From assembly GCF_008364765.1 (NCBI RefSeq), contig NZ_VTUY01000014.1:1-64000 (forward strand): 64,000 nucleotides of DNA, in the 5' to 3' direction. The translations under genes and the position numbers were made by a program. Of this stretch, positions 9,164-16,697 are shown piece by piece; within the stretch, counting starts at the first letter, position 1; every line of letters starts with the position of its first letter. The notes under the pieces are model-generated. The model searched no databases. It was not told the DNA's origin and saw nothing but the letters and a program-made list of their open reading frames with translations. Source of the DNA: Bacillus sp. CH30_1T (GTDB lineage: Bacteria; Bacillota; Bacilli; Bacillales; Bacillaceae_B).

Positions 9164-9515
9164 TATATCACCTCATACAGTATTATTCTCCTTTAGTTAT
9201 AGCATAGATAATGGCTTATCTCTATAAGATGGAAGGATAAATTTGTGGAAAGAACCAATATTTTGTCGAATGTCACTGGGCAGTTATGAAAGAATCTTGT
9301 CGTTCCGATAATGTAAACGCTTAAATATCATTTCAGCATAATAATTTGCAAAAAAAATGCATGATAAACCCCATTATCACCACGTTTAACAAGATACGAC
9401 AAAATGCGTTTATTGTAGGTTTTTGAATAGGGTGTTACGATGAATTTATAGATAATTGTCATAATTTTTAGATTGAAATTATATAATATTTAGTTACTCT
9501 TTAGGAGGAATTGTT
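9164..9515. other. Divergent intergenic region
   Basis: The gap separates two divergent genes and contains no convincing coding frame. The right part is AT-rich, with a TATAAT at 9482-9487 that could be the -10 of the DUF4912 operon promoter; the best -35 match, TTGTCA at 9456, is 20 bases away, which is long. AGGAGGAATTG then serves as ribosome site for the gene at 9516. Confidence 0.4.
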
Positions 9516-10223
9516 TTGATCACAGATATCATTCGGTTAAAAGAACAAGGAGTGTCATTCAGGAAAATTGCCAAAGAGCTGAATACTACGGTTGGGAAAG
9601 TTCAATATCAATGGGTGAAGTATCAGAAGGCTCAGGGAAACTCTACTGTAAATGAGGGTACCCCTGTTAAAGTGATTGAGCCGAAAATACCGAAAAAACG
9701 GGTAGGAAGAGCTTCCTTTGGGAGAAAGATGCCTAAGCCCCGTGCGAAAAACCCGCGTGCCACTGAATTATCAATCATGTTCTCTACGTCATCCAGAATC
9801 TATTGCTATTGGAACATTTCTCAAGAATGGATTCGCCATGTGAAAAGCCATTTTAAAATGAATGTTGACCCTCAACCTTTTGTCCTTCGTTTATATGATA
9901 TTACATCGATTTCCTTTAACGGACATAATCATCACACATACTCAGATTCATATGTTCCCCATACGGAGAGTGATTGGTTTGTAAATGGTCTAAAGGAAAA
10001 CAGAAGCTACTGTATGGAAATTGGATTACGCTTACCGTCAGGTGACTTTGTTGCATTCACCCGTTCCAATGTACTCCACACCCCAAGAACGTCCCATCAT
10101 CAGGAGTATCATAGTATGAAAGAGTTATTTGAATATGAGCAAGGATTAATTAAAGAACCGAAATGGGTGGAGCATGTGAGCACCTATTCGTATTATGTAA
10201 TGAATCAGGAGGAAAAGGCATGA
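9516..10223 (+). CDS. DUF4912 domain protein with N-terminal HTH-like segment
   Basis: The start is TTG with an AGGAGG site. Residues 1-35 (LKEQGVSFRKIAKELNTTVG) look like a helix-turn-helix; a basic linker rich in K and R follows. The C-terminal about 150 residues match the DUF4912 pattern: IYCYWNISQEWI, a central VLRLYDIT, and YCMEIGLRLPSGDFVAFTRS. DUF4912 proteins occur beside glycosyltransferases and GH57 proteins, and a carbohydrate-related role is inferred from that. It overlaps the next gene by ATGA, so translation is coupled. Confidence 0.75.
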   Translation: MITDIIRLKEQGVSFRKIAKELNTTVGKVQYQWVKYQKAQGNSTVNEGTPVKVIEPKIPKKRVGRASFGRKMPKPRAKNPRATELSIMFSTSSRIYCYWNISQEWIRHVKSHFKMNVDPQPFVLRLYDITSISFNGHNHHTYSDSYVPHTESDWFVNGLKENRSYCMEIGLRLPSGDFVAFTRSNVLHTPRTSHHQEYHSMKELFEYEQGLIKEPKWVEHVSTYSYYVMNQEEKA

Positions 10224-12535
10224 AAGGACTTTCGGCAGTGATGATATATCCACAATTTAACGAACTGGCTTTTTCACAATGTAACGAACGGGAAGATCTA
10301 CTTACTTCTATCCTTCTCGAAAATAGTGCATTGTTAGATCTTCTAGAGCGTAACGGAGCATCCTCTATACCTGTCGTGATGAACCCTACCCTCTTCTCGC
10401 TTTTTATGAGTGAAGAGTTTAAGGAGAAAGCTCACTCAATCATTCAATCCAACCTTCTACAAGCAGAACCGCATGAAAAGAGTAAATGGCAGCTGGTCTA
10501 TTCTCAGTGGTCGACCCATGACATGAATTTCGTACAAGCCTATAAGAGTTTGGTGATAGAAGGTAAAGCTACCGTGATTCCTACGACTGTTAGCTCATTC
10601 CCACTGACACATTACAGGACTCCAAGGGCGATTGAGTCTCAAGTGCGTATGAGTACGCTGTTGTACAAGCAGTATTTTCAAATGATTCCTAAGTTTTTTT
10701 GGTTACCTCGGGCAGCGTATGTTCCTGGAATTGACTTATACCTTACTAAGCAAGGAATCGAATTCACATTTATATCCTCCCACTCGTATGAACATAGTGA
10801 AAAAGAGAAGGACAGCGGTGTCATTAGAACACCTAGGGGGTTAAGGTTAATACCGGTTTCAGAAGGGGGGATCGGAGCATTAGAAGAGGACGTTCATTCA
10901 CTTTCCATTGTTTTCATCGAGGATCAATTAAGCTACGATGAATGGATAAATGGGGAGTTCACACACTCATTAAAGGAAAAGGTGGAATCTTCTACTGCTC
11001 TTTCCAGAGTAGGTTTTGGTTTTCTTGGAATGGAGAAGCAAACCCCTATTCTTTCTGACGCGGCCATGAAGAATATTCGAATCATTCATCGTATGGAAGA
11101 GAAACTTGACGATCTGTATTCATCTGCAGGGCAGACAGAGGTCGCACATCAACTAATGCGGGAATGGATCGCGAGCCTGGAAGGGACGAATATTGAGTCT
11201 GACTTAGGTACTATTCACTTTGACAGCTTATTTAATATGGTAACGGAAGGTCAGATTGATAAACATTTATTCCTTCATCGTAAAAGTGTCGTTCCATTTC
11301 CATCTGATGAAATCCTTGAAAAGCTTTTCGCAGGCAATTTAGAAGAAAAAGCAGTGAAACAGGATTCCGTTCTGATCCTCTCATGGGAATACCCGCCGAA
11401 TATCGTGGGGGGACTCTCAAGGCATGTGTATGACCTGGCTAATAATCTTGTGAAAAAAGGGAAACAGGTGCACGTTCTTACGACCAAAGCAAATGATGCC
11501 CTTTCACTTGAGAAGATGGAAGGGGTTACGATTCACCGTGTACATCCCCTGCATCCATACGAAGAAGACTTCTTTAAGTGGGTATTTGATTTAAATCAGG
11601 CGTTCATTCATTACGCCCATGATCTGATAAGAGATGAAAGAATCACTCATATTCATGCCCATGATTGGATTGTGTCCACTTCAGCGATAAAACTGAAAGA
11701 GTACTATTCAATTCCTCTCATCACAACCATTCACGCAACTGAACATGGACGCAATCAAGGAATATATACCGATTTGCAACACAAGATTCACCGGGAAGAG
11801 CAGCTTCTCATTAGTGCATCTGACCACCTTATTGTGTGCAGTGAGCATATGAAAGAGGAAATCAAGAGCTTATTTACTATCCAAGCACCAGTCGCTGTGA
11901 TACCAAATGGCGTAGAATTAGAGAAGCTCGATCAATCTTCCCCTTATAGCTTTGAACAGCCTTCCACTCCGTATTTCTTTTCAATCGGACGGATGGTTCA
12001 CGAGAAAGGGTTCGACACGATTATAAGGGTAGCATCACAGTTAAAGAGAGAAGGATTCAACATCTCTTTTATCATAGCTGGAAAAGGCCCGATGTTAGAA
12101 CACTATCGTCAAATGGTAGCCCATGAAGACCTGAGTGATTGTGTGTCCTTCATCGGATACATTTCTGATAGGGAGCGGAATGACTATTTGAAAAATTGTT
12201 TAGCGGTAATTTTCCCAAGTCTTTATGAGCCATTCGGCATTGTTGCCTTGGAGGCAATGGCTTTCCGTAAAGGGGTGGTCGCCTCCAATACAGGAGGACT
12301 TAAATCAATCGTGAAACATGAACAAACTGGCTTATTATTTGAGCCCAATCATGAACAAAGCCTTTATGGACAATTGGTCTCATTAATTGAAAATCCTTCA
12401 AAATCGGAGCAACTAGGGAATTTCGGTTTCAAAATGGCTCAATCCATGTTTAGTTGGGATCGGATCGCTGAACAAACCATCCACGTATACGATGATGTGC
12501 TTCTTCAATCAAAAGTAGAAGGCATAAAAAGATGA
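10220..12535 (+). CDS. Fusion of GH57-like domain and GT4 glycosyltransferase
   Basis: The 771-residue protein has two halves. Residues 1 to about 370 resemble the GH57 alpha-glucan-active fold, but the motifs are altered: YPQF (10-13) stands where HQP(Y) is usual, and WLPRAAY (161-167) where the catalytic Glu of WLPE is usual. Residues from about 383 form a GT-B glycosyltransferase of family 4 / glycogen-synthase type: SWEYPPNIVGGLSRHV glycine loop, HIHAHDW, SIGRMVHEKGFD, and the EX7E motif EPFGIVALE (about 669-677). It probably transfers a sugar from a nucleotide donor in the cytoplasm. The ATG at 10220 overlaps the previous stop; a longer frame from 10163 has no ribosome site. Confidence 0.85.
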   Translation: MKGLSAVMIYPQFNELAFSQCNEREDLLTSILLENSALLDLLERNGASSIPVVMNPTLFSLFMSEEFKEKAHSIIQSNLLQAEPHEKSKWQLVYSQWSTHDMNFVQAYKSLVIEGKATVIPTTVSSFPLTHYRTPRAIESQVRMSTLLYKQYFQMIPKFFWLPRAAYVPGIDLYLTKQGIEFTFISSHSYEHSEKEKDSGVIRTPRGLRLIPVSEGGIGALEEDVHSLSIVFIEDQLSYDEWINGEFTHSLKEKVESSTALSRVGFGFLGMEKQTPILSDAAMKNIRIIHRMEEKLDDLYSSAGQTEVAHQLMREWIASLEGTNIESDLGTIHFDSLFNMVTEGQIDKHLFLHRKSVVPFPSDEILEKLFAGNLEEKAVKQDSVLILSWEYPPNIVGGLSRHVYDLANNLVKKGKQVHVLTTKANDALSLEKMEGVTIHRVHPLHPYEEDFFKWVFDLNQAFIHYAHDLIRDERITHIHAHDWIVSTSAIKLKEYYSIPLITTIHATEHGRNQGIYTDLQHKIHREEQLLISASDHLIVCSEHMKEEIKSLFTIQAPVAVIPNGVELEKLDQSSPYSFEQPSTPYFFSIGRMVHEKGFDTIIRVASQLKREGFNISFIIAGKGPMLEHYRQMVAHEDLSDCVSFIGYISDRERNDYLKNCLAVIFPSLYEPFGIVALEAMAFRKGVVASNTGGLKSIVKHEQTGLLFEPNHEQSLYGQLVSLIENPSKSEQLGNFGFKMAQSMFSWDRIAEQTIHVYDDVLLQSKVEGIKR

Positions 12536-13539
12536 AGGCCGTGATATTGGCAGGTGGAGAAGGCAAGCGGTTAAGACCCTATACAATGTCGATTGCAAAG
12601 CCAATGGTTCCGATTCTGAATAAGCCAATTCTGGAATACAGCATCAACCTCCTCAGGTCATATGGAATTAAAGATATTCTCATCACCACCTGTTACAAAA
12701 GCGAAACGATTAAAGACTACTTTGGTGATGGGAAACGTTTCGATGTAAACATTACCTATCTGGAGGAAAAATCTCCCCTTGGAACAGCAGGAGGGATCTT
12801 CCTCGCCAGGCACCGACTTCGTGAACCGTTCCTGGTGTTAAGTGGAGATGCATTCACGAATATTCCAATAGATAAAGTCATTGAATTCCATTATGAGAAA
12901 AGAGCGGCAATGACCCTCGTCTCAAAAGAAGTAGAGAATCCAAAAGAATATGGGATATGTCATACAAACGAAAATCGTAAATTGGTTAATTTTATCGAAA
13001 AGCCGGAAGAGTGGATAGGAAATGAGGTGAACACCGGGGTATACATGTTAGATCCACGACTGCTTGATCGCTATGCTCACTTAGGAGCGAGGGATTTCGG
13101 TCAGGATTTCATTCCTCAGCTGCTTACGAACAATGAGGAAGTCTATGTTTTTAAAACAAGTGCTTATTGGAGAGATATCGGAAACCCGGAAGAATATAAA
13201 TGCGCACGTGATGATCTCATGAAGGGGCAATATTCTCCCCCCTCCTTAAAAAAAGGCTTCCACCACTCTAAAGGCTTTATTGAGCCATTTATCACCAGAC
13301 TTCAAGTAGCGTGTCCAAATGGTAAGAAACCCATCGTCCTTGCTAAATTACTGGAAAGCGTTCCGTCTTCCTCCAGTCAGAAAGAGATCGTTTTTGATCA
13401 TAGAGATGGTGGCCGAACGAAAATCATAAGTGATCCAAAAAGAGGATTCATCATTTATTCCAAAGCTGACAGACGAAATCTGGCAAGGGAGCTTGCCAGA
13501 TATTATGGAAAGAAAATAAAAATCTGGCAAAAGGTGTAG
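12532..13539 (+). CDS. Sugar-phosphate nucleotidyltransferase with extra C-terminal domain
   Basis: This enzyme activates a hexose 1-phosphate to an NDP-sugar, presumably the donor for the neighbouring glycosyltransferase. Residues 1-235 hold the nucleotide-binding signature GGEGKRLRPYT, the sugar-binding KP motif (IAKPMVP), SPLGTAGG, the LSGDAF metal site and IEKPEEW. Instead of the usual hexapeptide-repeat domain, residues 235-335 carry a different piece ending in FIIYSKADRRNLARELARYY, which resembles the last domain of phosphomannomutases. Whether the product is GDP-mannose or a glucose nucleotide cannot be read from the sequence. It overlaps the previous gene by ATGA. Confidence 0.85.
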   Translation: MKAVILAGGEGKRLRPYTMSIAKPMVPILNKPILEYSINLLRSYGIKDILITTCYKSETIKDYFGDGKRFDVNITYLEEKSPLGTAGGIFLARHRLREPFLVLSGDAFTNIPIDKVIEFHYEKRAAMTLVSKEVENPKEYGICHTNENRKLVNFIEKPEEWIGNEVNTGVYMLDPRLLDRYAHLGARDFGQDFIPQLLTNNEEVYVFKTSAYWRDIGNPEEYKCARDDLMKGQYSPPSLKKGFHHSKGFIEPFITRLQVACPNGKKPIVLAKLLESVPSSSSQKEIVFDHRDGGRTKIISDPKRGFIIYSKADRRNLARELARYYGKKIKIWQKV

Positions 13540-13545
13540 AGGCTA

Positions 13546-14127
13546 ATGAAGGAGAATCCGTTTGAAAAGTTCCATATCCAAGGAATAGCCTGGAACAAGA
13601 AAAATGAATATGTACCCCTTTACTCAGAGAAACTAACCTCTCTTACCGGCATAAGTGTGAAAATTAACGAACATATTGAAGGCTGGGGAGAAGCCTTTGC
13701 CTTTGAAATGGAAAATACCACAAAGGAAAGCAGGGATCTTAAGGTTTTCTTTCTCATTGAATGGCTCGCTTGTAAAGAAGATGGAGTTGGGGTATTATCA
13801 CTGTCCAAGGATACGTTCTGGAATTACAGTGGTAAACTTGTTGCCATCACGAACATTGTTTCCTGCGCGGGCTCTGTTAAGAAATCCATCTATCCCCTTA
13901 ACTTGAAAGGCTTACAACTATGGAAGAAATCCCTGAGTAACGGAAGCCTTTACTACTATCCGATCACCAATGGTCTTAATATGATGGTCTATATGTTAGA
14001 CTTTTCATTCAAGCCTTTTGAAGTGAAACAAGGCAAAGTGTATGCCATTGAAGGAGCTTTGGAAGAGGAGATTTCAAATTTAAGCGATAGAATAAAAAAC
14101 GGACTAGCATTTCCGAAAGAAAAGTGA
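13546..14127 (+). CDS. Unknown protein, last gene of the polysaccharide operon
   Basis: The 193-residue protein is not recognised. It has no signal peptide or membrane segment and is predicted mostly beta-rich with many aromatic residues (GWGEAFAFEMENTTKESRD, KDTFWNYSGKLVAITN). The start ATG is six bases after the previous stop with a TAGAGG site, so it belongs to the four-gene operon with the DUF4912, GT4 and nucleotidyltransferase genes. The alternating strand pattern could suit a carbohydrate-binding or galactose-mutarotase-like fold, but this is only a guess. Confidence 0.65.
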   Translation: MKENPFEKFHIQGIAWNKKNEYVPLYSEKLTSLTGISVKINEHIEGWGEAFAFEMENTTKESRDLKVFFLIEWLACKEDGVGVLSLSKDTFWNYSGKLVAITNIVSCAGSVKKSIYPLNLKGLQLWKKSLSNGSLYYYPITNGLNMMVYMLDFSFKPFEVKQGKVYAIEGALEEEISNLSDRIKNGLAFPKEK

Positions 14128-14184
14128 TATTATAGAAAAGTCGTATGAATAGTAGATGATGTAAATGTTTGGAGGGAAACAATA

Positions 14185-14334
14185 ATGCGTGTAAACATTA
14201 CTTTAGCTTGCACAGAAACTGGTGAGCGTAACTATATTACAACCAAGAACAAGCGTAACAACCCAGACCGTCTTGAGCTAAAAAAATATTGCCCGAAATT
14301 AAAGCGTGTGACTCTTCACCGCGAAACGAAATAA
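14185..14334 (+). CDS. rpmG: Ribosomal protein L33
   Basis: The 49-residue protein [20 protein letters not shown]... with a later [16 protein letters not shown] end is L33 of the large subunit. Only two cysteines remain (Cys9 and Cys36), so the four-cysteine zinc site of the zinc-binding paralogue is absent; this is a zinc-independent type. A GGAGGG site precedes the ATG, and a terminator follows at once. The position between the polysaccharide operon and yqgN matches rpmGA in B. subtilis. Confidence 0.95.
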   Translation: MRVNITLACTETGERNYITTKNKRNNPDRLELKKYCPKLKRVTLHRETK

Positions 14335-14364
14335 GCAGCCGGATTTTATCCGCTGCTTTTTTTT
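14334..14364 (+). terminator. Terminator of rpmG
   Basis: AGCAG-CGGAT pairs with ATCCG-CTGCT and is followed by a run of eight T. Confidence 0.9.
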
Positions 14365-14444
14365 ATGCTCATACGGTTACAACATCGCATTTACATAGAG
14401 AATCCATTAAAATAATATCTGTATAGTAAGTATGGAGGGATATT

Positions 14445-15008
14445 ATGTCTAAAAAAGAACTACGGAATCTTCAGCTTCAATCGTTAAAATTAATCGATTA
14501 TACAGCTTTTCAACAAAAGTGTTTTAGAATAGAACAATTACTCTTTGAATCTCCTGAGTGGATGCAGAGCAATACCGTTGCGGTGACCATTTCAAAGTCT
14601 CCGGAAGTCAATACGTGGAATATCATCAAACGGGGCTGGGAGGAAGGGAAAACGGTAGTAGTCCCGAAATGTTTACCGAAAAACCATGAATTGGTCTTCT
14701 TTGAACTTCAGGATTTCCAACAGCTCGAACAATCCTATTTTGATTTGTATGAACCAGACCCCGACAAGTCGACCGTTGTACATATTAACGCTATTGAATT
14801 GATGATCGTTCCAGGTTTAGCTTTTACTGAAAAGGGCTATCGTCTGGGGTTTGGCGGGGGATATTATGACAGGTTACTCTCAACCTTTTCGGGTCTGACG
14901 ATGTCCCTTGCCTTTGTGGAGCAAATGGTCGATACATTGCCAATCGAATCTTTCGACATACCCGTTGGAACGATCTTGACGGAAAAGGGACGAATCGATT
15001 GTGATTAA
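14445..15008 (+). CDS. yqgN: 5-formyltetrahydrofolate cyclo-ligase
   Basis: The enzyme converts 5-formyl-THF to 5,10-methenyl-THF using ATP and so rescues folate stored as folinate. The N-terminal KKELRN basic stretch and the C-terminal signature VPGLAFTEKGYRLGFGGGYY followed by DRLL are diagnostic. At 187 residues it has normal length. The ATG has a GGAGGG site. The next gene starts inside its last codons (8-base overlap), suggesting coupled expression. Confidence 0.93.
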   Translation: MSKKELRNLQLQSLKLIDYTAFQQKCFRIEQLLFESPEWMQSNTVAVTISKSPEVNTWNIIKRGWEEGKTVVVPKCLPKNHELVFFELQDFQQLEQSYFDLYEPDPDKSTVVHINAIELMIVPGLAFTEKGYRLGFGGGYYDRLLSTFSGLTMSLAFVEQMVDTLPIESFDIPVGTILTEKGRIDCD

Positions 15009-15783
15009 TGAGTATTTCTTTCTGCTACTTTTTATTTTCTCTATCGCCATAGTAGGATGGAAAACCAGTAATTTAAGTCTCTCAGGCGCAATAATGGCCA
15101 TAATGATAGGCCTGGCTATTGGCTGCTCCTATGGGTTTGAGGGGCTGTTTATATTAGGCGTGTTCTTCTTGTCATCAAGCATATGGTCACGCCTTTTTAA
15201 GAAAAGCAAGATAGGGATCGATGAGCGCTTAGCGAAAACGTCCATCAGGGACTGGCAGCAAGTGTTGGCGAACGGAGGTCCTGCAGCCCTCTTTGCCTTA
15301 TTATTCAGTGTGACGGGAAACGAAGTCTGGACACTAGCCTTCATTGCGTCAGTCGCAGGGGCAAACGCTGATACATGGGCATCAGAAATCGGTCCTCTCA
15401 GTCATAAAATGCCGTTTTCCATAAGAACGTTCAGGAGAGTTCCAAAAGGCACGTCAGGTGCTGTTTCCATCATCGGAACGGTAGCGGCTTTCTTGGGTTC
15501 TGCTCTTATCTCACTAGCCTCATTGATTTTGTTGAATGTCATAGATGTATATCTCTTATTACTCCTTCTCCTTTCCGGATTTTTAGGAAACATCCTGGAT
15601 ACAATGCTGGGCGCGTTCATACAGTTGGAGTACCGGTGTCCGGTCTGCAATCTTCGAACAGAGTCAACAATTCATTGTGAACATTACACAGAAAAAACGA
15701 AAGGGCTTCCTCTCATGAACAATGAGACAGTAAATGCTCTGTCTAGTCTTTTTGCAGGAGTACTTATGCTCATATTCTATTGA
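15001..15783 (+). CDS. DUF92 family membrane protein
   Basis: The 260-residue protein has six or seven hydrophobic segments and the DUF92 signature: ANGGPAALFALL, GANADTWASEIG, RRVPKGTSGAVS and GNILDTMLGAFIQ. The C-terminal CPVC...CEH cluster is also typical. Plant members of this family (VTE6) are phytyl-phosphate kinases of prenyl recycling; for bacterial members a prenyl or polyprenyl-phosphate role is only inferred. GTG is the start, overlapping the end of yqgN. Confidence 0.85.
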   Translation: MINEYFFLLLFIFSIAIVGWKTSNLSLSGAIMAIMIGLAIGCSYGFEGLFILGVFFLSSSIWSRLFKKSKIGIDERLAKTSIRDWQQVLANGGPAALFALLFSVTGNEVWTLAFIASVAGANADTWASEIGPLSHKMPFSIRTFRRVPKGTSGAVSIIGTVAAFLGSALISLASLILLNVIDVYLLLLLLLSGFLGNILDTMLGAFIQLEYRCPVCNLRTESTIHCEHYTEKTKGLPLMNNETVNALSSLFAGVLMLIFY

Positions 15784-15870
15784 CGGTAACGAAAGAAAGT
15801 ATCGTTTCCTTGCAATTTAGTGGGATAAGCTTCTCTATAATGATCCAAACTACTAGCAGGAGGGATCATC

Positions 15871-16050
15871 ATGAACGGATGGACAAAATGGTTAGTGCTG
15901 GGCGGTTTAATTCTTTTCCTGATTCCGAATCGGTATCGACTGTTAAATGTACTTCTAGGGAACTTTCTCATTAGAAAATTTGCTGTGAAAGCAGCGATGG
16001 GGATACCTGGTATCCGCTCTAAATTCATTCAAGGTGCATTCAGAGGATAA
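15871..16050 (+). CDS. yqgO: Small membrane protein, YqgO-like
   Basis: A 59-codon frame starts with ATG behind a strong GCAGGAGGG site. The peptide is MNGWTKWLVLGGLILFLIPN, then RYRLLNVLLGNFLIRKF, then a basic end. One membrane segment occupies residues 7-19, with positive charges after it. Position and size agree with the small yqgO gene of B. subtilis, whose function is unknown. A terminator follows directly. Confidence 0.75.
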   Translation: MNGWTKWLVLGGLILFLIPNRYRLLNVLLGNFLIRKFAVKAAMGIPGIRSKFIQGAFRG

Positions 16051-16055
16051 CAGTC

Positions 16056-16096
16056 AAAAAGACTGTAAGGGGGAAAGTCTCTCTTACAGTCTTTTT
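16056..16096 (+). terminator. Terminator after yqgO
   Basis: AAAAAGACTGTAAG (16056-16069) is fully complementary to CTTACAGTCTTTTT (16083-16096). Confidence 0.88.
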
Positions 16097-16191
16097 GTTT
16101 TACAGTTTAAGAAAAGGTTCGGTATAGTAGGGGGAGAATAGGATTTCTTAAATAGAGAAAAGTTTGTGGCAAGCTTAAAGAAGAAAGTAGT

Positions 16192-16318
16192 AGTTGATTT
16201 CCGCTACAGGATGCTCGCTTTCCGCGGGGCTGGCGGTGAGCCTCCTCGGCAAGCCTCCGGGGTCTCACCTGTCCAGCTATTCCCGCAGGAGTCGAGCATC
16301 CTTCCGCTCCAATCAACT
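16192..16318. repeat. GC-rich interspersed repeat, copy 1
   Basis: The element is bounded by GTTGATT and AATCAAC and has nested arms GGATGCTCG and CGAGCATCC. Inside are GAGCCTCCTCGGC and GGGGTCTCACC blocks, which are typical of a non-coding repeat scattered in many Bacillaceae genomes. GC content is clearly higher than the surroundings. No open frame of interest is present. Confidence 0.7.
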
Positions 16319-16487
16319 TTCTGAGCATGTTTATTTTAAAAAAGTAAATAACAATAAAATCTTTTAGTAAACAACCTCTTTTAGGTTAAGTAGAAATTGA
16401 TTTCCTATTAAGGAAGAAGAATTCTGGTTTCTAGTTACATTGTCTTTTTTGCACACCTTAAAGCTCTGTCATGAACTTTCTCTTAAA

Positions 16488-16606
16488 GATGGTGAGGGGA
16501 ACTGCGCAGACTCCTGCGGAAGTACGGTCGTGCCGAGACCCCGGAAGCGAAGCTGAGGAGGCTCGGCCGAACGCTAGCTGCAAGCGAAGCAGTTCCCCTC
16601 ACCATC
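16488..16606. repeat. GC-rich interspersed repeat, copy 2 (opposite orientation)
   Basis: Eighteen-base perfect inverted ends (GATGGTGAGGGGAACTGC at 16488 and its complement at 16589-16606) enclose GACTCCTGCGG, GAGACCCC and GAGGAGGCTCGG blocks. Those blocks are the reverse complement of blocks in the copy at 16192, so this is a related element inserted the other way round. Between the copies (16319-16487) there is only AT-rich sequence, and the whole 16097-16688 gap has no gene. Confidence 0.7.
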
Positions 16607-16697
16607 CAGCATAAACTAATTGACAGGGCGCCAAGCAGACCCTATGTTATAAAACAACAATCTTTAAGAAAAGAGCAAAAAGAAAGTAGTGGATGAT

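Noticed and set aside
11232-11487. Two overlapping reverse-strand frames within the GH57-GT4 gene
   Set aside because: They cover the conserved start of the GT4 domain and have no ribosome sites.
16192-16606. Repeat pair considered as CRISPR array or insertion sequence
   Set aside because: There are only two non-identical copies in opposite orientation, without spacers, and no transposase frame between them.
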